The notes under the pieces are model-generated. The model was given only the letters and a program-made list of their open reading frames with translations. It was not told where the DNA came from and ran no database searches. A DNA stretch of 11,037 nucleotides from an uncultured Arsenicibacter sp. (lineage in GTDB: Bacteria > Bacteroidota > Bacteroidia > Cytophagales > Spirosomataceae), in the NCBI RefSeq assembly GCF_945952095.1, contig NZ_CAMFHL010000252.1, positions 1 to 11,037 of the forward strand, given 5' to 3'. This document shows, piece by piece, positions 1 through 6,939 of the stretch; the stretch's first letter is position 1, and the number at the start of each line of letters is the position of its first letter. The position numbers and the translations under genes are program-made.

Positions 1-103
1 CCTGTTCCTGAATATGGGCCAGATTCTGAGTATTCCGGCGGTATTGCTGGGCATTTTCTTCCTGGTGCGTTCCTCCTCCAGCCATCCGGCCCCGAGGCAC
101 TAA
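1..103 (+). CDS. lgt: Prolipoprotein diacylglyceryl transferase, C-terminal end (partial)
   Basis: Only the last 33 codons are present, read from base 2 to the TAA at 101-103; the 5' part lies outside the window. The peptide contains N-M-G-Q-I-L-S-I-P followed by a hydrophobic stretch (A-V-L-L-G-I-F-F-L-V), then a short polar tail. The GQILSIP motif leading into the last transmembrane helix is characteristic of the Lgt C-terminus. Lgt is the inner-membrane enzyme that transfers diacylglycerol from phosphatidylglycerol to the lipobox cysteine of prelipoproteins. The gene ends about 25 bases before a long hairpin and converges on a gene that itself encodes a predicted lipoprotein. Identity rests on one short but distinctive motif, so confidence is good but not complete. 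Confidence 0.75.
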   Translation, partial: LFLNMGQILSIPAVLLGIFFLVRSSSSHPAPRH

Positions 104-127
104 ACGCAGCCCTGATGTAGCCAATAC

Positions 128-184
128 CAAAAGTGGTGGCACGACTTAGACAGGTTCGCCTGCCTAGTCGTGCCACCACTTTTG
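128..184. terminator. Long bidirectional intrinsic terminator between lgt and the lipoprotein gene
   Basis: Bases 128-145 and 167-184 form an uninterrupted 18-bp inverted repeat. With one bulged base the stem continues as TAG/CTA (147-149/164-166) and CAGG/CCTG (151-154/159-162), capped by a TTCG tetraloop at 155-158. The outer end is AAAA on the left and TTTT on the right, so RNA from either strand ends in a short U-run after a GC-rich stem. It lies between two convergent genes (ends at 103 and 206), which is where a shared terminator is expected. The stem is longer than a typical intrinsic terminator. Confidence 0.75.
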
Positions 185-205
185 ATATCAACTATCCAGC
201 CTCTC

Positions 206-1600
206 CTACTTCATCCAGTTCAGCGCGTTGATATTCCGGCCCAGCGTCCGGCCTTCACGCAGACCGGTTTCATTATCCTGCCGTGTATGAATACCGCCCA
301 GGAACCGTGAAAACGCCGACTCTTCGGCCGACTCCCAGAATGACTTAAATGAACGGGCTTTAAAATCGGTATTCCGCTTTGTGTCCCGGACACGGCTCAC
401 GTGCGAATCATCCGTAAAGGCAAAGCTGTCACCGAATAAACCGGTCAGTACTGTAGCCGCAGCCGCTGACTGTGTTGCGTGACCTGATGTATAGCCCGGA
501 AACGGCGGCGCAGGCCAGAACGGAACCCATGACGGGTCAATAGCACGGCGTACAAATGTATACGGCCGCTCATTCATGAACGCATATTTACACTTCCAGC
601 AGTGCACAAAGGCATCGGCAACCGCCATGCCAACGCGGGCAAATGCTTCAACTGACCGGCCCAGGTTCGCATTGCTGGTTTTAACCGCAATCCGGGCAAG
701 GTTATAGGAGTGGCCCGGCGGCGTAAAGGTTTCGCTCGGATCATCGGCCCACCAGATTGAGATCTCTTTCTCGGCCTGTGTGAGCGTCATGTTTTTGGTA
801 TATACCTCCAGATACTGCGCATAATACTGCGACGTCGGGCTGGTTGAGATCGCCAGTGGCTCCGGCACGGGCATCGTACTCGATGACGCCACAAACAGCC
901 GGTTACGTCCCCAGAACGGCTGCATCGGAATTTTCTGTCCGTTCTCCGTTGGCCGCCAGAAGCCCGTTCCTACCGGCACCGAATAGTCTGCCGGAAAATT
1001 GCGGGTATAGCCTTCGTGCCCACCATCGGTTTTCGACCACGTAAAAATGGCATCAGCTACGCTTTTGCCAAAGGCAGTGGAGCGGTCATTTTCTTCCTGT
1101 GAAGCGGATTTAAACTGCGTAAACAGCGCTGATTCCAGCGAATCGACCGCTGTTTTTGCTGCTGCCGAGGCATTGGCATGCAGACTGCGGAGAATCGCCG
1201 CCTGACCCGCATTAACGCTCAGGTTCCAGTTGTAGCCCTTACCGGCCTCAATTTGCGGCAGGCTGCTTAAGCCCTGTAACTGACCCGCCAGCGAGCGGCG
1301 GTCTGAAATACCGGGTACTGCCGCCTCATACATGGTTACACCCGCAAAGCCCAATGCCCGTGAGGCAACCGGCGGCGAGAACCCTGCACTCTGCCGTAAC
1401 AGCCGAAGGTGCATTGAGGCCCATTTCACGGCCACTTCATTCGTTAGTTTATCAGCAGACTGTCCATTCGGACTTACAGATTCACTCTCCGGATTTTGCC
1501 GGCACGACTGCAGGAAGCTCAACAAAAGTAACAGCAACGCAATGCCGGTAGCCGAAGCCTGACGGCGCGTTTTACTGTGCACATGTAATTGTTGTTTCAT
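206..1600 (-). CDS. Vanadium-dependent haloperoxidase / PAP2-superfamily lipoprotein
   Basis: Predicted envelope lipoprotein of 464 residues. The N-terminus is a lipoprotein signal: basic n-region, a leucine-rich core, then L-Q-S-C with the lipid-accepting Cys at residue 33. The C-terminal third carries the full active-site signature of the vanadium haloperoxidase / acid phosphatase superfamily: K338-x6-R345-P346, then T-S372-G373-H374, then S-R432-x3-G-x-H438-x3-D442. In the family these residues bind vanadate or phosphate, and the two histidines act in catalysis. The first motif is T-S-G-H rather than P-S-G-H. Whether the enzyme oxidises halides or hydrolyses phosphoesters cannot be told from sequence. 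I chose ATG at 1600 because it gives a normal signal peptide; a GTG at 1630 would add ten residues. The gene is divergent from dnaG and converges on lgt, whose product would lipidate it. Confidence 0.8.
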   Translation of the reverse strand: MKQQLHVHSKTRRQASATGIALLLLLLSFLQSCRQNPESESVSPNGQSADKLTNEVAVKWASMHLRLLRQSAGFSPPVASRALGFAGVTMYEAAVPGISDRRSLAGQLQGLSSLPQIEAGKGYNWNLSVNAGQAAILRSLHANASAAAKTAVDSLESALFTQFKSASQEENDRSTAFGKSVADAIFTWSKTDGGHEGYTRNFPADYSVPVGTGFWRPTENGQKIPMQPFWGRNRLFVASSSTMPVPEPLAISTSPTSQYYAQYLEVYTKNMTLTQAEKEISIWWADDPSETFTPPGHSYNLARIAVKTSNANLGRSVEAFARVGMAVADAFVHCWKCKYAFMNERPYTFVRRAIDPSWVPFWPAPPFPGYTSGHATQSAAAATVLTGLFGDSFAFTDDSHVSRVRDTKRNTDFKARSFKSFWESAEESAFSRFLGGIHTRQDNETGLREGRTLGRNINALNWMK

Positions 1601-1763
1601 AAGAATACGTCGGTAATAAGAGGATTTCACGCATAAACGGTAATGCTTTTTACCAAAGCAAATATGTTGCCAAACCGGTCATATAAGCGACAATTTTGGC
1701 CACGTTACTGTTAAGTTGGACGAACCACCCCCTACCGGGTATCGGTCTGTTATCGATATTGTG

Positions 1764-1771
1764 TACCTTTG
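1764..1771 (+). promoter_or_regulatory. Probable dnaG promoter, -7 element
   Basis: TACCTTTG matches the Bacteroidota primary sigma factor -7 consensus TAnnTTTG exactly. It lies 81 bases before the dnaG ATG, in the only sizeable gap on this side, implying a leader of about 75 bases. No clear TTG -33 element is visible at the expected distance upstream. The same octamer occurs before the HU gene on the other strand. The leader also holds a possible small hairpin, GTATG (1809-1813) with CATAC (1837-1841), shortly before the start codon. Confidence 0.45.
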
Positions 1772-1852
1772 ATTACTATTTTAACCTGTATGCGGGGATT
1801 TTATCGCTGTATGTCAGTTATTCTCTTATAAGACAGCATACGTTACGAATTC

Positions 1853-3961
1853 ATGCGTATTCCAGAAGAAACCGTTGAGCGAATCCGTCAGGCGGCAGAC
1901 ATTGTTGAGGTCGTGGGCGATTTTGTTTCGCTCAAGAAGAGGGGGAGTAATTACATTGCCTGCTGTCCGTTTCATAACGAAAAAACGCCTTCGTTCAATG
2001 TCAACCCGACCCGGCAGATTTACAAATGCTTTGGCTGCGGCAAGGCAGGCGACCCGGTGCGGTTTGTGATGGATGTCGAAAATATCGGTTATGGCGAAGC
2101 CCTGCGGTATCTGGCTAAAAAATACAGCATTGAAATTGAAGAACAGGAACAGACACCGGAAGAGATCCTGCGCCAGAATGAGCGGGAAAGCCTCTTTATC
2201 GTTCTCAATTTTGCCAAAACCTTTTTTCAGAATACGCTTCTCCAATCCGATGAAGGCCAGAGTATCGGCCTGAGCTATTTCCGTGAGCGGGGCTTTACCA
2301 ACCCGACCATCGACGCCTTTGAACTCGGCTATAGTTTCGATCAGTGGGACGCGCTGATGCAGGAAGCCGAAAAACGGGGCTATAACCGTACCCTGCTCGA
2401 AAAAGCCGGTCTGATTCTGACCCGCGAAGGCAATGCACCGGGGCAGGTGAAACAATACGACCGCTTCCGGGGGCGGGTCATGTTCCCGATCCATAACGTG
2501 TCGGGGCGGGTGATTGCCTTCGGGGCGCGTATTCTGAAAACCGACAAAAACCAACCGAAATACCTTAACTCGCCCGAAACCGAGGTTTACCATAAAAGCC
2601 AGGTCCTGTACGGCATTTCGCAGGCCAAACAAACCATCCGGCAGGAGGACAACTGCTTCCTGACCGAGGGCTATACCGATGTAATCTCCCTGTATCAGGC
2701 GGGCATCAAAAACGTCGTTGCCTCTTCGGGTACGTCACTGACCATCGAGCAAATCCGGTTGATCAGCCGGTTTACGCAGAATGTCACGATGTTGTATGAC
2801 GGCGATGCTGCCGGTATAAAGGCAGCGCTGCGGGGAGTAGACATGGTGCTGGAAGAAGGGCTGAACGTCAGTATCGTTACATTCCCGGACAACGAAGACC
2901 CGGACAGTTATGTCCGGCGGGTCGGTGGCGAGGCGTTTAAGACCTACATCAAAAACCACGCCCTCGACTTTATCCGGTTTAAGACCGATACCCTGCTGCG
3001 CGATGCCGGTGAAAATCCCTTCCGGAAAGCCGAAGTGATTGCCGAAGTGGTCGAAAGCATCATTAAGATTCCGGACCCGCTGAAACGGCAGATCTTTTTC
3101 CGGAATACGGCGCAGCAGATGAAGGTTGATGAGCAGACGCTCATTTCCGAAGGCAACCGCCTGATCCGGAAGCAGCACGAAAAGAAAGCACAGGACGCTG
3201 AACGGCAGGAAGCGACCAGCCGGCGGCAGGCACAGAACCGGCCGGCCAACGGGCCCGGTCCGGGCTTCCCGCCACCGATGGAGCCCTCGGAAGACGAGTG
3301 GAACGCGCTGTTTGCCGAAGCCGGCATCAGCGGGGCGGAGCCGTCGGATATGCCTGCTCCGGCAACCGGCAACCGGTCAGGTGCGCCGGCCACGCCAACA
3401 CTCCAGCCGGCCAAACCTGTTACACGGACGTCGTTATCCTATCAGGAAGAAGAGTGTATCCGGCTGCTGATCAACTATGGGCACCGGGAGCTGGAACCGG
3501 GCATTTCGCTGTGCCAGTATATGCTCAGTGAACTCGACGAAATTGATTTCCAGACGCCGCCCTACAACCTGATGCTGGCCATTTTCCGCGAGGCCTTTGT
3601 ACGGGGCGAGATCCTGACCGCCGACGATTTTCTGAATCGGCCACCCGAAGCAGGTGATTATAACCTCCAGCACGAAGCCATTCACATGACCACGCCCAAG
3701 CACGAAATCAGCGACGGCTGGCAAAAGCACGAAATCCACGTACCGACGGAGGATGAGCTGAAGATTCTGTCGGATTTGGCGTATACCAACATCCTGCGCA
3801 TCAAGAAAATGATGGCCGAAGAACGGATGTATGCCCTCAAGCGCCGCCTGTCCGAAACCAGCATTCCCGAGGAGCAGGACCACATTATGATTGAGTATAT
3901 GCACTACAAACGCGTGGACGTGGAAATTGCCAAACTGCTGGGAACGGTGATTTCCGGATAA
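1853..3961 (+). CDS. dnaG: DNA primase DnaG
   Basis: RNA polymerase that makes primers for lagging-strand and initiator synthesis at the replication fork, working with the DnaB helicase. Three regions are visible in 702 residues. The N-terminal CHC2 zinc-binding domain has C38-x2-H41 and C59-x2-C62. The catalytic core includes a basic R-G-R-V-M-F-P stretch near 206-212. A TOPRIM fold shows E272-G-Y-T-D and the metal-binding D316-G-D318-A-A-G. After about residue 445 comes a charged, then Pro/Gly/Ala-rich linker (about 455-530), followed by a helical C-terminal region that should bind the helicase. The protein is over 100 residues longer than the 581-residue E. coli enzyme, mostly because of this linker. 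ATG at 1853 gives a canonical N-terminus (M-R-I-P-E-E-T). The gene stands alone, with its own putative promoter and a strong terminator. Confidence 0.98.
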   Translation: MRIPEETVERIRQAADIVEVVGDFVSLKKRGSNYIACCPFHNEKTPSFNVNPTRQIYKCFGCGKAGDPVRFVMDVENIGYGEALRYLAKKYSIEIEEQEQTPEEILRQNERESLFIVLNFAKTFFQNTLLQSDEGQSIGLSYFRERGFTNPTIDAFELGYSFDQWDALMQEAEKRGYNRTLLEKAGLILTREGNAPGQVKQYDRFRGRVMFPIHNVSGRVIAFGARILKTDKNQPKYLNSPETEVYHKSQVLYGISQAKQTIRQEDNCFLTEGYTDVISLYQAGIKNVVASSGTSLTIEQIRLISRFTQNVTMLYDGDAAGIKAALRGVDMVLEEGLNVSIVTFPDNEDPDSYVRRVGGEAFKTYIKNHALDFIRFKTDTLLRDAGENPFRKAEVIAEVVESIIKIPDPLKRQIFFRNTAQQMKVDEQTLISEGNRLIRKQHEKKAQDAERQEATSRRQAQNRPANGPGPGFPPPMEPSEDEWNALFAEAGISGAEPSDMPAPATGNRSGAPATPTLQPAKPVTRTSLSYQEEECIRLLINYGHRELEPGISLCQYMLSELDEIDFQTPPYNLMLAIFREAFVRGEILTADDFLNRPPEAGDYNLQHEAIHMTTPKHEISDGWQKHEIHVPTEDELKILSDLAYTNILRIKKMMAEERMYALKRRLSETSIPEEQDHIMIEYMHYKRVDVEIAKLLGTVISG

Positions 3962-3983
3962 ATCAACCCCGTTACCCGAAAAC

Positions 3984-4021
3984 AAAGCGGCCGCCCCGAT
4001 AATCATCCGGGCGGCCGCTTT
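3984..4021. terminator. Bidirectional intrinsic terminator between dnaG and the RNase E/G gene
   Basis: A perfect 13-bp stem (3984-3996 with 4009-4021) contains GCGGCCGC. After one mismatch, GAT/ATC (3998-4000/4005-4007) extends it, leaving the loop AATC. On the plus strand it is followed by a T-rich run (TTTTATTTTCTT from 4019). On the minus strand the complement of AAAACAAA upstream gives a second U-rich tail. It sits 22 bases after the dnaG stop and 18 bases before the end of the convergent RNase gene, so it can serve both. Confidence 0.9.
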
Positions 4022-4038
4022 TATTTTCTTCGGAGAGA

Positions 4039-5607
4039 CTAGATAACCTGAGCACTTAGTTCAATTTCCTCGCCTGTTTTGTGCAGGAACCGGAAATCCA
4101 TCAGCCCTAGTGAGCTATCCTGAATCAGTTTAACCCAGGTTTTATATTTCCAGTACCACTGCCATTGCTTCGAACGAATCCAGCCCTTGGTAAAGTAAGC
4201 GTGCAGGAACGGATGTAAAATCACCGTAATGCCGCGCTCATTTTGTCTGGTCAGGATATAATCGAGGTTGTTCTCGATTACGTCGGTAACAAGCACACTG
4301 GCCTGAATACTGCCGGTTCCGCCGCAGGTCGGACAAACCTCGCGGGTGGTGACGTTCATTTCGGGGCGAACGCGCTGGCGCGTTATCTGCATAAGCCCGA
4401 ACTTGGTCAGCGGCAGGATGGTGAACTTTGAGCGGTCGAATTTCATTTCGTCCCGCATCAGGTCATAAATCAATTTCTTGTTTTCGGCCTTCTTCATGTC
4501 GATGAAGTCCACCACAATAATTCCCCCCATATCGCGCAGGCGCAGCTGTCGGGCAATTTCTTTGGCGGCTTCGCGGTTCACGCTGATGGCCGTGGCCTCC
4601 TGGTCTTCCTCGGAGTTCGATTTGTTGCCACTGTTTACGTCAATGACGTGCAGGGCTTCTGTGTGTTCAATGATCAGATAACCACCGCCGGGTAAGCTCA
4701 CCGACCGACCGAACAGGGATTTGATCTGTTTTTCGAGCCCGAGGGCTTCGAAGACTTTACTCTTGCCGGAATAGAGTTTTACGATTTTCTCTTTTTCCGG
4801 CGCAATCGTGTGAATGTAGTGCTTGATTTCGTCAAAGGCCTCGCGTGTGTCGACGGTAATACTGTCAAACGACTCGTTCAGCATATCGCGCAGGATTGAC
4901 GAAGCGCGGTTCATTTCACCCAGTACCCGGTCGCGGGGTTTCGCCTCGCGGAGGGCTTGCATGGCCGTTTCCCACTTTTCGAGTGAGTTCTGGAGATCGC
5001 GGTCCAGCTCTTCCACCTCACGCCCCTGTGCGACTGTCCGTACGATCACCCCGAAATTCTGGGGTTTCAGCGACGACATCAGTCTGAGCAACCGGGTTCG
5101 TTCGGCGCGGTCAGTGATCTTTTTAGAGATATTGACCGAGCTGGCAAACGGTACGAGTACCAGGTAACGACCAGCAATCGAAATATCGCAGGAAAGGCGC
5201 GGGCCTTTCGTGGATATGGGTTCCTTAACTACTTGCACCAGGATCGGCGCTCCCTTTGCTAATACCTTATCGATTTTGCCGATTTTTTCGATTTCCGGCT
5301 CCAGTTTGAAATTATTGAGCCGGCCGGTATTGGCGCGCTTGGCGATAATATCCTTAGTAAACTTATTGAGCGAATTAATATTCGGCCCTAAGTCCTGATA
5401 ATGGAGAAATCCGTCTTTTTCGTGGCCGACGTCGACAAACGCAGCATTCAGGCCAGAAGACAGTTTCTTGATTGTTCCTAAGTACAGATCACCAACCGTA
5501 AAGCTGCTGTCCAACTCTTCGACGTGATACTCCTGCAGGCGTTTGTCCTGCAAAAGAGCAATCCGGTCGCCTTTCTGAGTTGAACTAATAACTAATTCAT
5601 TGCTCAC
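4039..5607 (-). CDS. rng: Ribonuclease E/G family endoribonuclease (RNase G type)
   Basis: Single-strand endoribonuclease for mRNA decay and rRNA/tRNA processing in the cytoplasm; 522 residues. The N-terminus carries an S1-like domain, from about residue 35, with G-D-L-Y-L-G-T-I and N-A-A-F-V-D-V-G. It is interrupted by an inserted Lys-rich stretch (about 75-115) before the strand containing V-Q-V-V-K-E-P and T-K-G-P-R-L. The catalytic aspartates are D323 (H-V-I-D-V-N-S-G) and D367 (I-V-V-D-F-I-D). The zinc-link C425-P-T-C428-G-G-T-G follows, as in RNase E/G dimers. There is no long C-terminal scaffold, so this is the short RNase G form, slightly longer than E. coli RNase G (489 residues). 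The start is GTG (5605-5607): an in-frame TAA lies seven codons upstream and no nearby ATG exists. A terminator-like hairpin lies just before the gene, so expression may depend on readthrough. Confidence 0.95.
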   Translation of the reverse strand: MSNELVISSTQKGDRIALLQDKRLQEYHVEELDSSFTVGDLYLGTIKKLSSGLNAAFVDVGHEKDGFLHYQDLGPNINSLNKFTKDIIAKRANTGRLNNFKLEPEIEKIGKIDKVLAKGAPILVQVVKEPISTKGPRLSCDISIAGRYLVLVPFASSVNISKKITDRAERTRLLRLMSSLKPQNFGVIVRTVAQGREVEELDRDLQNSLEKWETAMQALREAKPRDRVLGEMNRASSILRDMLNESFDSITVDTREAFDEIKHYIHTIAPEKEKIVKLYSGKSKVFEALGLEKQIKSLFGRSVSLPGGGYLIIEHTEALHVIDVNSGNKSNSEEDQEATAISVNREAAKEIARQLRLRDMGGIIVVDFIDMKKAENKKLIYDLMRDEMKFDRSKFTILPLTKFGLMQITRQRVRPEMNVTTREVCPTCGGTGSIQASVLVTDVIENNLDYILTRQNERGITVILHPFLHAYFTKGWIRSKQWQWYWKYKTWVKLIQDSSLGLMDFRFLHKTGEEIELSAQVI

Positions 5608-5640
5608 AAGTTGAAGACGCGATTAAGGATGGCATGTCTT

Positions 5641-5681
5641 AATAAAAAAGAAGAAGCCGCGCGTTGAATACGGGGCTTCTT
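5641..5681 (-). terminator. Intrinsic terminator or attenuator ahead of the RNase G gene
   Basis: Read leftward, AAGAAGCC (5681-5674) pairs with GGCTTCTT (5658-5651), an 8-bp stem with a 15-base loop. It is followed directly by CTTTTTTATT (5650-5641). This is the classical intrinsic terminator layout on the minus strand. It lies 66 bases after the stop of the 29-residue gene and 33 bases before the GTG of the RNase gene, leaving no obvious room for a new promoter between them. Confidence 0.75.
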
Positions 5682-5686
5682 AAAGG

Positions 5687-5741
5687 GGTAGCAGTTTGCC
5701 GTTGCAGTGAGCCGTCTCAACCTGCTCCTGTCACTGCTACC
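5687..5741 (-). other. Structured spacer with alternative stems upstream of the terminator
   Basis: On the minus strand GGTAGCAG (5741-5734) can pair with CTGCTACC (5694-5687) over 8 bp. Alternatively GCAGTGA (5737-5731) can pair with TCACTGC (5710-5704) over 7 bp. The 5' arms overlap by four bases, so the full stems cannot form together, although a bulged composite stem is possible. The structure begins five bases after the stop codon of the 29-residue gene and ends five bases before the terminator stem. A role in 3'-end stability or in RNase-leader control is possible but unproven. Confidence 0.5.
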
Positions 5742-5746
5742 GCTAA

Positions 5747-5836
5747 TTATTTTTTCTTATGCCGATTCTTCCGAAGCCGCTTCTTCCGCTTGTGGGTAGC
5801 GATCTTATGACGCTTTCTTTTTTTACCGCAAGGCAT
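5747..5836 (-). CDS. 29-residue basic protein, AURKAIP1/COX24-domain (small ribosomal-type protein)
   Basis: The reading frame starts at ATG (5834-5836) with M-P-C-G-K-K-R-K-R-H-K and ends ...K-N-R-H-K-K-K before TAA (5747-5749). More than half of the residues are Lys, Arg or His, and there are no acidic residues. The K-x-R-K-R-H-K-x-x-T-H-K-R-K-K-R pattern is shared with tiny Bacteroidota proteins assigned to the AURKAIP1/COX24 domain. That domain is found in mitochondrial small-subunit protein mS38 and in the mycobacterial small-subunit protein bS22. A structural role in the ribosome, binding rRNA, is therefore the likely function. It lies between the TPR gene and the RNase G gene on the same strand. 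No exact TAnnTTTG promoter is seen in the 171-base gap upstream. The family link comes from recognition of the peptide, not from a search. Confidence 0.85.
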   Translation of the reverse strand: MPCGKKRKRHKIATHKRKKRLRKNRHKKK

Positions 5837-5870
5837 ACGTGTCTTAAGGTTAAATATGTAACAAATTGTC

Positions 5871-5890
5871 GGCTAATCACCCGATTAGCC
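5871..5890. other. Short perfect hairpin between TPR and 29-residue genes
   Basis: GGCTAATC (5871-5878) and GATTAGCC (5883-5890) form an 8-bp perfect stem with the tetraloop ACCC. On the minus strand it follows the TPR gene and precedes the 29-residue gene by 34 bases. The bases after it on that strand (GACAATTTGTT) are only weakly U-rich, so it is at best a weak terminator; a leader structure for the small protein is an alternative. Confidence 0.45.
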
Positions 5891-6007
5891 CGTTATCGTT
5901 CAACAGAACTACGGCACGTATAATGCTTAATGCAGGCTGTATAATGTGGTACTCACCGACCATTGTTCAGTATACATTATTCATTTACGCTGACGGCGTA
6001 CTGCTGG

Positions 6008-6853
6008 TCATTTCAGGCGCTCTTCATATTCACGAACAGCGGCCAGAACCTGTGGATCTTTTTCCCGGGTCTTTACCTGAGCAAGGACCTTGCGGGCTTC
6101 GTCTTTCTGCCCTGCCTCTGCCAGGCTGATACCCAAATAAAACTGAGCTTTCCGGCTCGCCGGGTTGTGGGTCAGAATCTGCCGGAAGCGATCAATTGCG
6201 CGCTGATACTGCCCCGACTTCATCGACAACAGACCCAGATTAAACAGGGCCAGCTCGTTTGTTGGATCCTGCTGTAACACTTCACGCAGGAGCATAATAC
6301 CCTGCATCGGTGTTTGCGTACTGACATAGGTCATGGCCATGTTAGCCTTGGCCGTCAGCAGATTCGGATTATTGTCAAGTGCTTTCTGATAGAATGCACG
6401 TGTCTGTTCACCCAGATATGCAGACTTCTGATCATCAACCGCAAAGCCGAATGCTTCAAAATAAGCGTCTCCTGCCAGCAGAAAGGTACGTTCGTTCGGC
6501 ATAGTTTCAGCCAGTTTCCCGGCATAATACGCAGCACTGTCGTACCGGCTCGCTTCTTTAAAGGTGGCCATCAGCTGACCGGTCACAGCTTCTTTCTGAT
6601 CCGCACCGGCGGTTGCCAGTTTTTGCTTCAGCTCATCAACGCGCTTTTTCTGCTCAGGAGCAAGCGGCGCATTGTGGGCAGTGGAAGGCATTCCCGAAGC
6701 CTTAGAGTCTGAGGGCGTCTGTGATGAAACCGGATCCGTCACACGACCACCCAGCTTTTTGTCTTCATTACGGACAGCCACTTTCGGCAGGCTGTATAAC
6801 CCAACCGTGAGTGCTGAAGCTACTACGACAACAAGAAGAATGGATTTGTTCAT
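6008..6853 (-). CDS. Membrane-anchored tetratricopeptide repeat protein
   Basis: A 281-residue protein with one N-terminal hydrophobic segment (about residues 4-22, preceded by M-N-K). There is no lipobox, so it is either an uncleaved anchor or a signal peptide. A low-complexity Ser/Thr/Pro/Ala linker follows (about 35-66), then a helical region. Tetratricopeptide-type repeats run from about 155 to 262. The clearest is N199-E-L-A-L-F-N-L-G-L-L through I-L-T-H-N-P231, followed by a second with A-Q-F-Y-L-G-I-S-L-A-E-A-G. The repeats probably form a protein-binding solenoid outside the cytoplasm. The specific partner is unknown. The gene starts 86 bases after the HU stop on the same strand, with no terminator visible between, so cotranscription with HU is likely. 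A TPR gene between HU and the RNase G gene also fits my recollection of Bacteroidota gene order. Confidence 0.85.
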   Translation of the reverse strand: MNKSILLVVVVASALTVGLYSLPKVAVRNEDKKLGGRVTDPVSSQTPSDSKASGMPSTAHNAPLAPEQKKRVDELKQKLATAGADQKEAVTGQLMATFKEASRYDSAAYYAGKLAETMPNERTFLLAGDAYFEAFGFAVDDQKSAYLGEQTRAFYQKALDNNPNLLTAKANMAMTYVSTQTPMQGIMLLREVLQQDPTNELALFNLGLLSMKSGQYQRAIDRFRQILTHNPASRKAQFYLGISLAEAGQKDEARKVLAQVKTREKDPQVLAAVREYEERLK

Positions 6854-6939
6854 TGATCACTATTTAATTCACAAACGCCTTCAGCCCCGTCAGCAGTTCC
6901 CGATCAGAGAACCAGGTTCTGCGTAAAACGCGGCGGTGC

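Noticed and set aside
1598..1630. Ten-residue N-terminal extension of the haloperoxidase-like protein from a GTG at 1628-1630
   Set aside because: The internal ATG at 1600 gives a normal lipoprotein signal peptide; the extension only adds residues before the n-region.
1826..2632. 268-codon open frame antisense to the start of dnaG
   Set aside because: It lies entirely over the conserved zinc-finger and core coding sequence of dnaG. The peptide resembles no family I recognise and has the composition expected of a shadow frame.
3434..4006. 190-codon antisense frame over the end of dnaG
   Set aside because: It runs through the strong dnaG terminator hairpin and shows no recognisable domain; a shadow of the primase C-terminus.
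4823..5167. 114-codon rightward frame within the RNase G gene
   Set aside because: Ser/Arg-rich shadow peptide opposite a clearly conserved catalytic gene.
5918..5946. TATAAT-like words as promoters for a rightward transcript
   Set aside because: There is no rightward gene here, and Bacteroidota primary promoters use TAnnTTTG rather than TATAAT.
5866..6277. Rightward frames of 87 and 104 codons at the end of the TPR gene
   Set aside because: They are mostly antisense to the TPR coding region and show no recognisable domain.
6908..6920. AGAACC-A-GGTTCT palindrome between HU and the TPR gene as a terminator
   Set aside because: The one-base loop cannot form a stable RNA hairpin and no U-tract follows; at most a small operator-like palindrome.
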